DNA from: Marchantia polymorpha subsp. ruderalis
Taxonomy: Eukaryota; Streptophyta; Marchantiopsida; Marchantiales; Marchantiaceae
Assembly (NCBI GenBank): GCA_037833965.1
Contig: AP031355.1
Span: 19,989,501 to 20,053,500, forward strand
Length of the DNA: 64,000 nucleotides
Direction: 5' to 3'
The notes beneath the pieces are model-generated. The model was not told where the DNA came from. It made no database searches and saw nothing but the letters and a program-made list of their open reading frames with translations. This document shows positions 23,242 to 34,700 of the stretch, one piece after another; within the stretch, counting starts at the first letter, position 1; each line of letters starts with the position of its first letter. The translations under genes and the position numbers were made by a program.

Positions 23242-23279
23242 TCTCGTGTGTCCGTCGATTACTAGACGAACACACGAGA
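23242..23279. repeat. Inverted repeat, 14 of 15 bp paired, 8-nt loop
   Basis: TCTCGTGTGTCCGTC (23242-23256) faces GACGAACACACGAGA (23265-23279), with one mismatch and the loop GATTACTA. It lies about 1 kb upstream of the DCD gene start. Function is unknown. Confidence 0.75.
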
Positions 23280-24739
23280 CTCTGAGGGGACTGTTTTTTT
23301 GAACGAGTCCAATAGTTCATACTCCATGGAACTGAAACCAATATCCAGGAGCATAATTTCCAATACTATCAGTTTATGCTATGATCTTGCTGTATGGTTC
23401 CACGAAGGCCACAACTTAGAGCTGCTCAGCCTGATGATTCCCTCGGATCAAAGGTGGGCAATGCCATATCAATCACTTGGATTAACTTGGGCGCTGTGTA
23501 ACCAGAATTCAAGTTGACAATGCGTCGATGAAATATGAAATGGAGGACTTTGCGGCTGTCCTGTCTTGTCTAAACTTCTTTCGTGAATGCAGTGCGTCTT
23601 TGCCGAAGTGGAACATCTCCTCGTGGAATGGACTCGAGCTGTACGTGTCCAAGGTACAACTCTATAAACGAAACCTTCCGACGACGCTCGTATAAACATA
23701 TGAAATTCTCGAACTGTTCTAATTTCAAGTTTCAGAAACCCGCTACTTGTTTAAAATTTCAACTGCCAGTCGCTAGGATGCTATCTTTGAGCACACAATT
23801 GGCTCGAAGCAGGAGTTTCAGCGTAAACTCCTTAGAACAGAATTCAGCTCCGGGCATTCAAAGACTTGAAGATCAGAGATAGGGCTAACGTACGTGCCCA
23901 TCTCCTCTCTTGCTCCAACGGGCGACATCAATCTCAATCTTTAAGATGATGGCGTCGAGGTCGAAAGTTTCCGCTGATCAAACCAGAAAAATCGGCGCAA
24001 GTGTAAAACGAGGACATCTACAGTACTGCAACTCTCGGAATGTACTTGTCCCGACACGTAGGAATGAAGGAAAGAATGTAATTAGACGAATTATCAGGCC
24101 ACGTTCTATGCTCTCTTTGGTCCGCTCCAACGTCTGTTGTCCTAAGTGATAACATTTACAACGTGAACTCGGTAAGAAAAGAATGTATCGCACCTTCAGT
24201 GGCAGATCAACCATCAGGAACTATTCAACGCTGTACTGTAATCTTGTCGTTGTCCCGATGTTGAGTGTCGATACAATGATGCCAAAACGTCTCGCACAAG
24301 ATGAGAGAGGTAAATGCATGAATTGCGCGCGCATGTTACTCCTAAATTAAGGTTGATTCCTGAGCACTTCAGTTTATATTAGACATTTCAAGCGCGGCCT
24401 GCTTCTCTTCCCTTTTCTTCGTTTCTCTCCTCTCCTCTCCTATCAGAATTGGAGTCACTTCCACTTTAGGCCCGCTACTCCTTTCATCCGTTCCCGAACC
24501 AGTTCAGCGGAAGAGTACGACAATGCAGTTGACTCGTAAAATTTTCTCCGGAAAGCTGTAACCAATCGTGCTGGCCTCCGAACCAGGCTCTCATCGCAAT
24601 TCCCTCAGGACACTCGCGATCATCAATCACGTCAAACGCCTCGCGTGCCCGACTCTACGACGTTCCGAACAGAGTTTTTACTCGGAATTCGGTGACAGTA
24701 AGCTCGCAAATTGAGCACATTCCGGACATCGCACTCTCT

Positions 24740-24990
24740 CCCAAAGCTCCACCGAAAACCTCGTTCCCACCCCACAGCCTCGAGAGCGGACCCGAGCGCT
24801 AGCAAAGGCACGGCCTCAAGGCCCGCGGGCCAATTTAAATCCCCCGTCGCATGAACTAAGACGCCCGGCGCCAGGCGCCTAGGCGCGCCACGGGCCGCGG
24901 GGCTGCTGGTCGACCAGTCTGGCCTGGCGCGGATGACTGCGCCAACCGACGGCAGGGCGACGGACTGGCCCGCCGGATAGAAGGACTGCC
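24740..24990. promoter_or_regulatory. GC-rich, CpG-dense patch with CCAAT and TTTAAAT
   Basis: An isolated stretch is rich in GGCGCC and CGCGG words, flanked by AT-richer DNA. CCAATTTAAAT at 24830-24840 resembles a promoter core. No ORF or known ncRNA follows, so it may be a promoter of an unseen transcript or a remnant. Inference only. Confidence 0.25.
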
Positions 24991-27900
24991 GGACGAGGTC
25001 CCTAACAGAGCATCCATCTGTAAAGTTGACAAGCCGTCAGTCTCCTCTTAGTGTTTTATTGTTTTCTAATCCCAGGCCGGGGATCTATCCCTAAACGTTA
25101 GTCCTGTGCATAATAATACCCGTGGAATCTATGACATGGTGTCTCAGACCAAGTGATACAGCTGGACCGGTGCGTGGTTACAGCTACGGTAGGGCTCATC
25201 TCACCGTGGAAAAGTGGAAATCGCTTTAAACAGAGGCAGGTAGGACTGGGTAACATGATCAACTCGGTTTCTTAGCGGCTTCGACAGTCACAATATCTTG
25301 CCGGGCGTGATGGACGTAACCAGACGGTGCAAATCCGTGTGTTCCTGAGCATGACGGTCGGCATTATTTTTTCGTACGTCGACGTCTTGATACTTTATTT
25401 ACTATGATAAGAGCTGCAGTCAGAGATCTCGAGAGGATGTACTATAAGTGTACATCATAGCCGACTCGGAATCTGAATGATGCTTATGAGCTGCTTTTTC
25501 TGTTGCTGTGGACACTAATCATACACTCTTCCACTACATTTAAAGATTCCAGACATATATCTCTCGCCTGCCTACAATTATATCTTTATTCGAAGAGAGC
25601 CTATGGTGTGTCTGATTTGAAGGAAAGTGCAGAAGCGGATGAACTGATGAAAAGGAACGTAAGAATCAATAGAAGCAGAGGAACTCTTGCAGGAGGCGGT
25701 TGAGTGATTGATTTTTTCACTAAACATAAATGGAGATGATGGAATACTAGCTTGTTTTTTTTTTTTTTTTAGATACCTGTATGCGCTGACATCTTCGAAC
25801 ATAATGCATTTCTGATTATTTGACATGGATCTGATTCAGATGAGATTCTTATATCTTGTATCAGGAAGACACAGAAAAACTGTTAGTTTAATGTAGAAGA
25901 TTCCGACATTTGTTACCATCTATTTATACTGGAATATGGAGAAGAAAACTGCATGATTAGGAATAGAGAACGGAATCTCAGCCTTCACCTTGAGGCAAAT
26001 GAACCTATGGATATCGATATGAAGACTCTGCAGTATCAAGAGCTGTGATAAATTCGGACAAACTACTACTTGATATAAAGTTCGCTTTAACTTTCGAATG
26101 CACCTGCTACATCTCCATCTCCGCATTTGACGTACTTCTAGATTATCTGTGATACTCGCAAAGAATTTTTGTTTCACTTGAATCTTTTTTGAATCAATTA
26201 TCCATGAGTTAAGAGTTTTGTTCGTAATTGACCTCCAAGAGTTACTCAAACAAAGACAATAGGAGGAAATATCAGAACTTATTGAACGTGGGCATATACA
26301 TACTTTTGTGAATATATAGAACCTTTCTTGGGTAATGTTTCAAAAAGTGGCTAGAGTTAACTCTGCATCACGAACTTTTATCTTGGTTCTTTCATCTGAC
26401 ATACGCATTTTCATACAACGTTACCGTATTTTATCTTGGGACTACTTGCTACTTGAGATAAAATCAATGCCTTTGCTCTGGTTGACATTTGATCTCATTA
26501 TTATTTCCTTTCTTGTCAGCTCAACACAAGGGCTGACCACGACGGTGCATTTAGTTCGGCAAAGTGAGCTGGTGTATTTTATCTCCATAAGGCATCTTGA
26601 AAATGTCGTTATAAAAAAATTGCTCATTTTTTCCCCTTCTTTCTATCTTTTATGCACATGCGGACTTGATGTCCACTTTTTCGTTCACGTGCACTTATCT
26701 ATGCTACACCAAAGAGTAACATCTGCCAAGGTGTCGACCATCGAAAGAGAAAAATACAATGACAGCATTCGAGATAAGGACAATGGAATGGAATTGGAGG
26801 ATGCTCCACCGAAGAGTCATAATTGCAGAAATTTACTGCAACCTCGGACACGAAATGAGCCCGATAATCTACGTCATACTACACCTCAAGGGTGCCAGGT
26901 GGCATCTATACTGTACTGGAAGCAGCCTCAGAATTGAGAAAGGGTCTTCGGAAGAGAAGTGGAATTACAAGGACCCAATCTGAGTTGATGTACGCGGGAC
27001 ATTGATTTTTACGAGAGAATGAAGGTGAGGAATGGGAGACATGCTGAACCGGTACACATCCGTGCACTGGGATACGAGGAGGAAATCCCGGGCAGTGACT
27101 GCAAAAGCTACACAAGGACTGGCATCCGCAGAGGCTTGGTGGCAGGTGCTGGTGGCAGATCTGCCTGCGGCTGGCAGCAGAAATGGACGGTCAAAGCAGA
27201 GAGGGAATGGTGCGTCTTAGCTTTGGGAAAGGAGATGAGCGCGCCGTCGGCACCAACGTGTAGGACCGTAGGTGGGTGGGGGAGTAGGTCAGTTGTCCAG
27301 AACTAAACAATGGTCAAAAGCATTTAGGCTGAATTTTGACGAGCGTAGAGGAATGTCTAGGCCGGAGCAACGATCTCAGTGGACTTGACTTGACCGGCTC
27401 CTCGAGGCTCCACGATCTTGGTCCTGACATTGACACTTCTGCGGGCGTATTTTTCATGCGCAGCCTACCCTACTTGTCGGTGGACGATTTCACTCTGATT
27501 ACCGAAGTGTGGCCTTTAATGCTTGTGTCGATTGCTTTGCATAAAGCTTTGCTCGGAGACGAATTGGTTTTAATTACACTTGCGATTTTAGACATGCTTG
27601 GTGCCGTTATATGTATCAATCTCTCGTTGTGATGTCTTGGTCCTGGCTCTATAATAACCCCCTCAGCGATATGAGTTGGCTGTATTCCATTATCTTGGAA
27701 TGTTGTCCGCACAATTTTTATTTTTTCTATTCAGAGCGTCACGTATTGTGATTATGGATGGACAGCCTGATCTACCACCTACGTCCCTTTACTCGGTGAA
27801 ATATGACAAATCTGTAAATATTCAAGGGTTTTGGAAATTTTCCCAATGGTTATAGGTAAGTTAGTGAATTGCCAATTTTCTAACATAATTTATGGAACCG

Positions 27901-29032
27901 GAAAAGAGTAGGCATACCATGTAATTTATGGGTTATTCATCAGATTGATAATTATTCTGTTTATATTTTCCAAACATTTATTGATATATTAATTCAGTTC
28001 TTTTGAAGTAACAATGGAATATATTTCTAGATTTGTCCACAATTTGTTTAAAGACTTATGGACATCTGACTACAGCAACTTATGAGAACGAGACTGGATT
28101 TTATGTTACCCTGCCCCCGTACAGTACATTCTTACATGGATCTTCAAAACCCTTCATTGTTTATGTTTGTGTGGCGTCAGTGGTGTAGAATGTCATTCTT
28201 AGGCGATGGTAGGTCAACTAATTGGCACACTAATTCAGGAGATGGTCGAAGCATTTCAGATGACAATACTAATAAAAAAGAGCCGCAGCGTGATGTTGGT
28301 GATTAGCAAGTGATTCTCTTGATAGTTGTCCGTCCAGTCTTGTTCTGATCAAAGATCTTATGAAACTTACAATATAAGTAAACAAATGATTAAACGTAAT
28401 CAGTGCTTAGGGCCGTTTCAGTCAGAGTGAACGAGAAATCTCTGCGCAGGAGAATTCAGGTTATCTGTTGCTGTTGACCCTCGATAATTTATAGATTGAC
28501 CCTCTTCTCCCAAAGTCGTCAAATTGTACAACGCAGAGTTTAAAAACATTCCACGATCAGCAGGTAGCCCATGCAATACATTAATTTTGAGATGTTTTTG
28601 TTTGTTTGATCTTTTAGGTCGATCGTAGATGTTTATGTTTTACATACGAAAATAAAATAGTTCCGAAAGATGTTCAGTCGATTCTTGAGGTGTACTCCAT
28701 TCTCATCATCACGAGAACTGACAATAACAAACGCTCTAGATATATATTCTTTATTGAGATGGAATAGAGAAGGGAGGCATCAATTGAACGACAGACAGGC
28801 GATCAGATTTACATCGTAGTCATGCTCTTAAATAACTGCCTGTCATGGTAATATGACTCGTTCATCTAATGCAGTTGATCGACCGAATTTTCGATTGATA
28901 CAACTGACGCAGTATTGCTCAAGATGTGTAAAATATATATGTGTTATTTGTGATATATATTTTCTCGAATCAGAGTGCAATAAGGGACGGATACATAAAA
29001 TACATTTAAATTCTAGAGTCAATATGTACTGC

Positions 29033-29072
29033 TGGAACTGCACATATGATGACTAGTTGATGTGCAGTTCCA
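29033..29072. repeat. Perfect 13-bp inverted repeat, 14-nt spacer
   Basis: TGGAACTGCACAT (29033-29045) and ATGTGCAGTTCCA (29060-29072) are exact reverse complements. The arm and spacer lengths equal those of the repeat at 29711-29750, but the sequences differ. Confidence 0.85.
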
Positions 29073-29428
29073 AAAATATATTTCCAAGGCTAACAGCTTT
29101 GATCCTTTCCCCTGTCAGCAGCATTTCCCACTTCAGATATGCTTACCAGATAGATACCAGATACCATATGTTTGTAGGGACCTTAAGATAACTTCTGAGT
29201 CACAGCAGTAACTTTATGTACGAAATAGTTTACGCATTCTTTGCACATCAATTATGAACTATATCTGTATATTGATAAAGTATCTTCGATATCGATGCCA
29301 TAGTCATGCGGTCTTAACACTTACCTTCATTGTCCATACAGTTAGCTTGACTATAAAACCATGATCTGAAATTATATCGAAATATATATGAAAAATGATT
29401 TCTGCTTTAGATAGTAACGCTATAATTA

Positions 29429-29471
29429 ATATATATATATATATACATATATCTTGGGGGTGGGGTGGGGG
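29429..29471. repeat. TA microsatellite followed by G-rich tract
   Basis: An alternating TA run (about 29429-29451) is followed within a few bases by three G runs of 5, 4 and 5 (29456-29471). Three runs are one short of a classical four-run quadruplex. Confidence 0.7.
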
Positions 29472-29710
29472 AGAGACTTGCATTTATTATATGTTTTTAT
29501 TATTCTTCCGAAAGGTCATCCCGATTCATACCATGTGACTCCCATTTATTCTTGCGCAACTGGGTATAGGTTTTAGAGAATTTGGTCTCTTCCATGTGCA
29601 TGGGAACTTGTGACCAATAAAAGACTAAGCTTTTTCCTAGAATCTACAACGGAAATTCAGCTTTTAAAGTTGTCTGCAATTGTGTTACCCATTTCGTAAG
29701 TTATTGTTTC

Positions 29711-29750
29711 TACATAGAAGTCCTTTCTAATTTCAATGGACTTCTATGTA
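29711..29750. repeat. Perfect 13-bp inverted repeat, 14-nt spacer
   Basis: TACATAGAAGTCC (29711-29723) and GGACTTCTATGTA (29738-29750) are exact reverse complements around TTTCTAATTTCAAT. Confidence 0.85.
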
Positions 29751-31444
29751 TATGTTAAAAGATTTTTTCTCACAAATCGACTTTCCTCTCTAGGTGTATT
29801 TTCATGGATTTCTTAATTTGTAAAAACTGAAAAGACGTAATGTAAAACTCTATTCTTCAAGAGAAATAAGAATTGTGTAAAGGATGAGCATTCTTCTATT
29901 GTAAGAGTGTGCAAAAGTGATTACATAAGTCATTTTATCACCTTCACTTCCATGTTCGAAATTGGTCTTGTGTTGATTACAATGCAAATTACAAAACGAT
30001 AGCTCCTCAAGATGTGAGTAGCTGTAAAGTTGAACACATAATCTGGTTACTGTAAAATGCTAGAGGCTCGGATTTGTTTAACAGATTTTGCTTCAGTATC
30101 AGCATTGAATGAACTAGCTCAATGGAGTCAGTGAGGAAATAACAAATCAAGCTAATGGTGTTCTTTCAAGAGATTGAACATTGATGAATATAATCCTTGA
30201 TAAAGAATTAGAAAATTATCTAATTGTAGCATAGTTGATATGAAGATAAAAATTAAAGTCGTCACAAGATGTCATCATAACTCTTTTGCAATAAGTAATT
30301 ATGGTATACATTAAATGTTTGATTAGTATATTACTTTGATGATGGCTTTATGACTTTGATTATAGGCTCTTAAATTTCTACAATTTTAGTCCAAAAATAC
30401 TAATCTAATCTTTTCTTGGATGAAGTTTGAGATATAAGTATTGATTTAATGATAACATCATACAATTGTTGCATCTCTGATATATGTATTTAAAAAATTT
30501 GAAAGAAATTTTTGTCATAGCTTGGATGTAAAGAAACAAGGTTATTAATGAGCAATTAGGTTTTTTTTCAAGCAATGTAACTAGAATTCATGAATTCTCT
30601 AAAATTTTGAAATTATTATTTAAATTGAAATTAATTTTAAAAACGATAAGATATTATATCAAACATTATTGAAATTTTATTCAAGTCATCAATTTCTAAT
30701 GAAATTGAAAAATCTAGTCCTTATCTAGAAACATAAAGCACAAAATCATATTTCTAATTTTTATTTAGGACTTATTAATAAATAATTCTTGAATAATATA
30801 AATTTTACGCATATAGTTATCCAATTCAAGATGATTGGAAGATTGAGATAATCATGTGTATTATGCATGAATCATATTGAAAGATTTTAGACAATGTAAC
30901 AATAATCTTAAGAAAAAAATTCTATTTCAAAAATATCATCTAACAAATGAAAATAATAATAATAAATAAATATCAAATTAAATTTTTTATTATAGATTAA
31001 TTTATTTGGATATTGAGGAATTGAGCACTGATTTATATTAGTAAAAAAAATAGAAGACATGAAGTCATGTCTTCCAAAAAATACAAAAGTTGATTATTAA
31101 AGATTAAATAGTGAAATGAGAAAATTTGAAATTTTATATAGTTTAAAGCAAGTTTTTTACTTCAAAATTATTATCATTAAAATATCATGACATTCACATC
31201 TTGATAAAATATACGAAAGTGAATGAATGAAGTTTACAAACTAACATAATTTAAGTAAAATTATTTTTTGGAAATGAATTGAATGAATCTAGAGTATAAG
31301 AAGATATAACCAAAAATAACATATCCATACAAATCTTAATATTTTAAACAAAAATTTTAAACACATTATTTCAAACATTTTTATTGATTGTATAATTTTT
31401 TTACATTAAAGATAATATTTTATATTTTAGATCAGAATGGAACT

Positions 31445-31457
31445 TGTTCTGATACCA
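31445..31457 (-). other. Copia primer-binding site (initiator tRNA-Met type)
   Basis: On the minus strand TGGTATCAGAAC directly follows the LTR end ...AACA. This is the usual plant copia primer site, close to TGGTATCAGAGC. Confidence 0.75.
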
Positions 31458-31784
31458 TGTTTGATCAGACGATGCAATTGAGAGTAAGAGATCTGTCGAA
31501 GCTGAGGAAGTATTGAAGTTTAATTGATGGATGATAACAGGAGTCCCGGATTGGGTTTAAATAGCCAATCCGGATAATAGCAAAAGCCATGAGAGAGCAC
31601 ACGGATTGCAGCTCTCAGGAGGGATATGCCCTTGACAGTGGTACACACACCTGTCATAGGACGCACTCATTCAAGGGTCGCATCCCCAATTAGTATCCAT
31701 CCTGACTACTAGTAACCTCAGTCCTAATAACTAGTATATAGTGTATAGGTCCCAAAGAAGTAGGGAGTAATCTGCATTCCAACA
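31458..31784 (-). repeat. Isolated copia-type LTR (5' LTR orientation)
   Basis: Read on the minus strand, the 327-bp segment begins TGTTGGAATGC (31784), a common copia LTR start, and ends GATCAAACA (31458) next to a primer-binding site. TGTT...AACA ends are present. A TATTTAAA element at about 31554-31564 sits in a small 9-bp hairpin (CCGGATTGG/CCAATCCGG), as expected for an LTR promoter. Internal sequence should extend leftward, but that DNA is AT-rich and non-coding and no second LTR was found. It is therefore a truncated relic. Identical sequence elsewhere in the genome would confirm the borders. Confidence 0.7.
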
Positions 31785-34700
31785 TTGACACATTTTAACA
31801 CATATTCAATTATATACTTACAAAAAGAATAAATGTAGCCACATGAATACATAATTATATGCTTAGTTACAAATATGAATATTTTATATTGATAAAAAGA
31901 TTTATGCAAATTATATTTAAAAATTGAAGAAAATGCATTAATTTTTTATTCATTAAAAAATGAAAGAGATTATCATATTATGTATTCATAGTTTATTGAC
32001 ATATTTTAGCACATTAAAATATTAAAAAAATTAATTGAAAATGAAAAATTATAAATAAAGATATCAAATAAATTAAATATATTTAATTGAAAAAACTGGA
32101 TTGATAGAAATTAAAATGAATTAAATTTTTGTTACTATTTTTATTCAAAAATTAATTAATTTTTTTAAATAATTGTTTTGGTCAATTTAGATGAAAAACA
32201 ATTGAGGTATGTTTGAAAATTAAAATGTTAAAAGTTAATAAAATTGTTGGCTGAACTTAGGTATGTTTATGTTGAGTTTAACTCTTGTTAAGGAGTCATA
32301 GCTAAACTTAGTTAGGAAGGATAGCCAAGACTAGTGGTATTTGATCTCAAAGACTTTTAACTGTACTGTGTATTTTATCATTTGCAATACATTTTGAGTT
32401 TTACTGTCGTGGACATAATACTCAAAAGCTTGAACTTTTGAATCTTATCATGATTACCATCTGGTTTATTGTAAATCGTTGTTGTTATAACACTGTCTTG
32501 TGTTTAATTTGATGTTAGTTAATGGAATTTATTAGAGCTCACTAAAGCTCTTGATATTTTTTAGCAATTTTCACCATGAAACATGAGTTGTACATGTGAA
32601 CGTAACTTAAAATGTTGAATCATGTATGTCTAGTTTTTGAGTTTGCTTATGAATGTGCATTCTTGTGTGTTGATTGTGTGTGATTGAGTTTCAATGATTT
32701 TTGTGACAATTGATATCCAAGTGTTTAAAAATATGTAAATGCCAAGTGTTAATATTATAGTCTTGTGTAATATAATGACAAAATTGAAATGAGCTTCAAT
32801 TTCCATCGAGATCTAAGAGACTTAAACAATATATAGAGTTGTTATGCATAACTCATTTACGAAGTATAGTCAAGAGTGAGCAATTCTTTTCATGCTTCTT
32901 CGTGCATTTGGAAAAAATTATTGTCATCAATAATGATATTAATCTAGGAAATGGATAAATTGCAAGATCAAATAAAAACTTGAGTGAGATCAATTTTACT
33001 ATTGTCAATTGCTTGTTTTAGCTGTTTATCTATGTCTAGAGATATGTCTTGATGTGGTTAAAAAAAGTGACACTTAGAGAGAAGAAGATTTGATCTATAA
33101 TGATGAATTTTTTCTTGAATAACATTTATGAGTGAAGATTTATGTATGGGAATTTGAAAAATTTCTTCCTTGTATATTCTAGATACATCCACAAATAATT
33201 CATTAGACAAGAATCTTACAAGCTACACAATCTCATAGCCTATAACTATCGCTTCACGAGCATATCTAATAAAATGTCTTTTTTTAGATGTGGTATCAAA
33301 TTTATGCATATAAAAATAAGTTGTACAATAAAAAATTCTCAAATGATTACTATTTGCTCCAATTAAAACGGCATTAAAACATTGATTGCATTAGAGGTAC
33401 AAACTTTTCCTTATACATTTTGACATTGAGAGCTTCAGTTCAAAATTTGTACAATAATCCAAGAAGTTTATGATAACTAGAAACTTTCTTTAACATTGTT
33501 CAATTGTGATTTTCAAAAAATATATTTAATTTCCATTCATGCTCGTTATGAGAATTTTTTTTCATCTTTGCAATAATTTCTAAACTCCTCATGAGTATTA
33601 TATTAATGATCAATATGCAAATGTAGCACTTTGTGTTTAGTATGAGTTATAACTTGAACTTTGCAACTTTTTAAAGTTGTAAAGCTCTCAAAGTTCTTTG
33701 TGAAAAATTAAATCCATACAAATCTTGAGTCATGAACAATAAATAATACATAATATAATATTTGAAAATGAGTTTTTTGAAAAAAATACTCACAAGTCAG
33801 ATCATTTGAATAATTGAAAAGAAGTAATACGTTATTATATATTTTTCTTGTCTCTCAATTTAAAATCTAAAAAAATTTATGAAAATATTATTTGGTTGTA
33901 TAAATTTATCACTTAAATAAGATTGAAATAAGATGTTATCAATTTTCATTTTCATATTTGAAGTGTGTTATATTTTTCTGCAAATCAAATGATGCAGATT
34001 AGCATGAAACATATAAACACAAGTTATCACCTTATCAAAAATGTAAATTTTGATAGAAACATTGAATTAGTCATGCATTACTTAAATTTTTCATTTTGAT
34101 AAATTTATGAGACATTGTGCCATTTTGTAAGTTTCACATGAAGAATGGAAGTAGAGTTTACTAACAATATTTTAACATTTAAGCGTTTTTAACTACGCTT
34201 TAGTTTTAATTAGCTACTTTTTTACAGAGATAATTATGTTAGATTTCATTTTAGAATTTTACAAAGAAGAATGATATAGCATATGAAGGTTGCAATTCCG
34301 ATGACAAGATTAAAATAAAAGATTGTTAGGAGTTAATTCAGATTACTTTAACACCAAGAAGTGAAACTGGTCACTATATACAAGATTTCAAATAAACACT
34401 TTAAAGATTTTAATCTCAATAAAACATGAAATAATTTCATGGACTTAGCGAATTTGTTCAGCTACTTATGTCAAATGTTGGCTATATATATGCATTTTTT
34501 GTGAGTAAATGCTTTTTGACTTTCCTTGTGAAGAAATAATGTTTTTTAAAATATGAATTTTATAATTTGAAATCTTGGCATCTTCTTTAGTTTTATATGG
34601 ATGTATCTCATTGTGACATCTCATACTTATTCGGAACTCATTGATTTGACTTGCTAAATACCATTTACTGGAGCCGTGAAGTAAAGATGCCGCATGCTAT

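Larger units (their letters stand above)
22208..31457. other. Gene-poor interval, becoming AT-rich to the right
   Basis: No gene could be supported on either strand. Upstream of the DCD gene are its presumed promoter, an imperfect hairpin (23242-23279), a pyrimidine-rich run (about 24400-24450) and a short GC-rich patch (24740-24990). A T16 run lies at 25755-25770, and two 13-bp hairpins and a TA microsatellite lie at 29.0-29.8 kb. ORFs at 26335-26937 and 27336-27632 have no domain features and are judged random. Confidence 0.55.
29500..34700. other. Extremely AT-rich, gene-free block
   Basis: Over about 5 kb the sequence is dominated by A and T with long A/T runs and dense stops in all frames; almost no ORF of 60 codons survives. 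The only identifiable object is a copia LTR with primer site (31445-31784). The composition contrasts with flanking gene regions and suggests old, mutationally decayed repeat DNA. The borders given are visual estimates. Confidence 0.6.

Noticed and set aside
25280-25370. Possible small nuclear or SRP RNA downstream of the GC-rich patch
   Set aside because: Sequence was compared by eye with conserved parts of U1, U2, U4, U5, U6, U3 and SRP RNA and did not match any.
26335-27632. ORFs of 200 and 98 codons in the gene-poor interval
   Set aside because: The hydrophobic runs arise from T-rich sequence; no family motif or consistent gene structure.
29456-29471. G-quadruplex at the G-rich tract
   Set aside because: Only three G runs are present, so the classical four-run fold cannot form within this tract.
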